DNA of 64,000 nucleotides from Solitalea longa. GTDB taxonomy: Bacteria; Bacteroidota; Bacteroidia; Sphingobacteriales; Sphingobacteriaceae. Positions within the stretch are counted from its first letter, which is position 1. Every line of letters begins with the position of its first letter. The notes under the pieces are model-generated. The model was not told the DNA's origin and did no database searches. It saw nothing but the letters and a program-made list of their open reading frames with translations. The stretch spans positions 271 to 64,270 of the forward strand of contig NZ_PQVF01000014.1 of assembly GCF_002920915.1 (NCBI RefSeq). Direction: 5' to 3'. This document shows, one piece after another, positions 63,202 to 64,000 of this stretch. The position numbers and the translations under genes are program-made.

Positions 63202-63284
63202 TATTTTTATGATTACACCGATTTTAGAAATCTGAATTTGAATAGATTAAAAAGGGATTGTTGTTAATGAGGGCTGATAGATAG

Positions 63285-63320
63285 TTTTTAACAATTTAAC
63301 CATCTGTCAGTTTAACAGTT
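63285..63320 (+). repeat. Word-series element upstream of serS
   Basis: A run of TTAACAATTTAACC...CAGTTTAACAGTT words, similar in composition to the inverted repeat in the atpZ spacer at 34670-34721. It does not form a long perfect stem. Confidence 0.3.
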
Positions 63321-63329
63321 CCATTTTTT

Positions 63330-63337
63330 TATCTTTA
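63330..63337 (+). promoter_or_regulatory. -7-like promoter box for serS
   Basis: TATCTTTA matches TAnnTTTG except at the last base and lies 18 bases before the serS ATG at 63356. Confidence 0.35.
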
Positions 63338-63355
63338 CGCACAAATTTGAGAACG

Positions 63356-64000
63356 ATGCTGCAAATTAACTACATCAAAGAGAATAAAGAGGATGTTTTG
63401 GCCCGTTTGAGCAAAAAAAACTTTAAGCAGCTTGAACTGGTAGATGAGATTTTAGACCTGGATCAGAAACGCCGTAGCACACAGACGCAATTAGATAATG
63501 TGCTGGCGCAATCAAATGCCATGGCAAAAAGCATCGGAGAGTTGATAAAATCCGGTCGCAGGGAAGAGATAGAGAAGATAAAAGAAACTACTTCGCTTTT
63601 AAAAGAAGATATAAAGGTATTGGGAGAGGAGCTTGTAGGGTTGGAACAGGAAGTTCACAACAAACTGGTTCAGTTACCTAATTTACCACATGCTTCGGTT
63701 CCTGCGGGTGCTACTCCTGAAGAAAATGAGGTAGTGTTAACACATGGTGTTATTCCAACATTACCCGAAGGAGCTCTGCCTCATTGGGAGTTGGCGGCCA
63801 AATATGATATCATTGATTTTGAATTAGGCAACAAAATTACCGGTGCAGGCTTCCCTGTTTATAAGGGCAAAGGAGCCAAGCTACAACGCGCCCTTATCAA
63901 TTTCTTTTTAGATGAGGCCGAAAAAGCAGGCTATGCCGAAGTTCAGCCACCGATCTTAATTAATGAAGCATCAGGTTTTGGAACCGGGCAATTGCCCGAT
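63356..64000 (+). CDS. serS: Seryl-tRNA synthetase (3' end outside window)
   Basis: 215 residues are visible and the frame is open to the window end. The ATG at 63356 begins LQINYIKENKEDVLARLSKK, then the long antiparallel coiled-coil arm that contacts tRNA-Ser, the VHNKLVQLPNLPHASVPAG hinge, and the start of the class II core (HWELAAKYDIIDFELGNKITGAGFPVY; LPD at the edge). It charges tRNA-Ser. Confidence 0.95.
   Translation, partial: MLQINYIKENKEDVLARLSKKNFKQLELVDEILDLDQKRRSTQTQLDNVLAQSNAMAKSIGELIKSGRREEIEKIKETTSLLKEDIKVLGEELVGLEQEVHNKLVQLPNLPHASVPAGATPEENEVVLTHGVIPTLPEGALPHWELAAKYDIIDFELGNKITGAGFPVYKGKGAKLQRALINFFLDEAEKAGYAEVQPPILINEASGFGTGQLPD

Overview
The window comes from a low-GC member of the Bacteroidota, most likely a Sphingobacteriales-type organism (Pedobacter/Solitalea-like; this placement is inference). 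The evidence is core type IX secretion/gliding genes at three places (gldKLMN with a PorP/SprF protein, a PorW/SprE-like lipoprotein, gldB), a C-terminal T9SS type B sorting domain, Bacteroidota promoter signatures (TTTG and TAnnTTTG), several likely TTG starts, and an atp cluster that carries AtpZ and an N-terminally extended AtpB but no atpD or atpC. I see no prophage, insertion sequence or CRISPR array. Most of the window is chromosomal housekeeping.

Layout. 1-9447: the 3' part of a secreted MBG-repeat adhesin with its PorP/SprF partner, DUF4271, hemD, then gldK-gldL-gldM-gldN. 9462-19020 (mostly minus): uvrC with an uncharacterised kinase-like protein, a SIMPL protein, a membrane-anchored serine protease, then lspA, a DksA-like protein and ileS, which read in the order ileS-dksA-like-lspA. 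19021-23300: a small XRE regulator, an MMPL/RND exporter, recO and two identical tRNA-Val genes. 23300-27929: an orphan GH97 glucosidase, a dienelactone hydrolase and a 2OG-Fe(II) oxygenase. 27976-32918 (minus): PorW/SprE followed by a bifunctional PBP1A. 33111-34482: a catalytically degenerate LytM protein next to a bactofilin. 34439-40544: atpZ, an AtpI-like protein and atpB-E-F-H-A-G. 40704-46648: a five-gene cassette (permease, glutamine-synthetase-like ligase, iron alcohol dehydrogenase, class-I-GATase-like hydrolase, aldehyde dehydrogenase). 46857-64000: PEP carboxylase, an LTA-synthase-like sulfatase, msrB, patatin, gldB, an outer-membrane barrel, nadE, a ROK kinase, a Crp-like regulator, an MBL hydrolase, lnt, a PDDEXK nuclease, rsmI and the 5' part of serS.

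The strongest leads are these. First, the 40704-46648 cassette contains every step of a gamma-glutamylated amino-alcohol (probably ethanolamine) route to glycine plus glutamate. Second, IleS carries a swapped GxHH class I signature in place of HxGH. Third, the ATP-synthase operon spacers contain a succession of imperfect palindromes, and a separate 13-base repeat family surrounds msrB, next to a remnant of a duplicated msrB 3' end. Fourth, the protein upstream of uvrC has the spaced K, GD..N and DFD residues of a protein-kinase-like fold.
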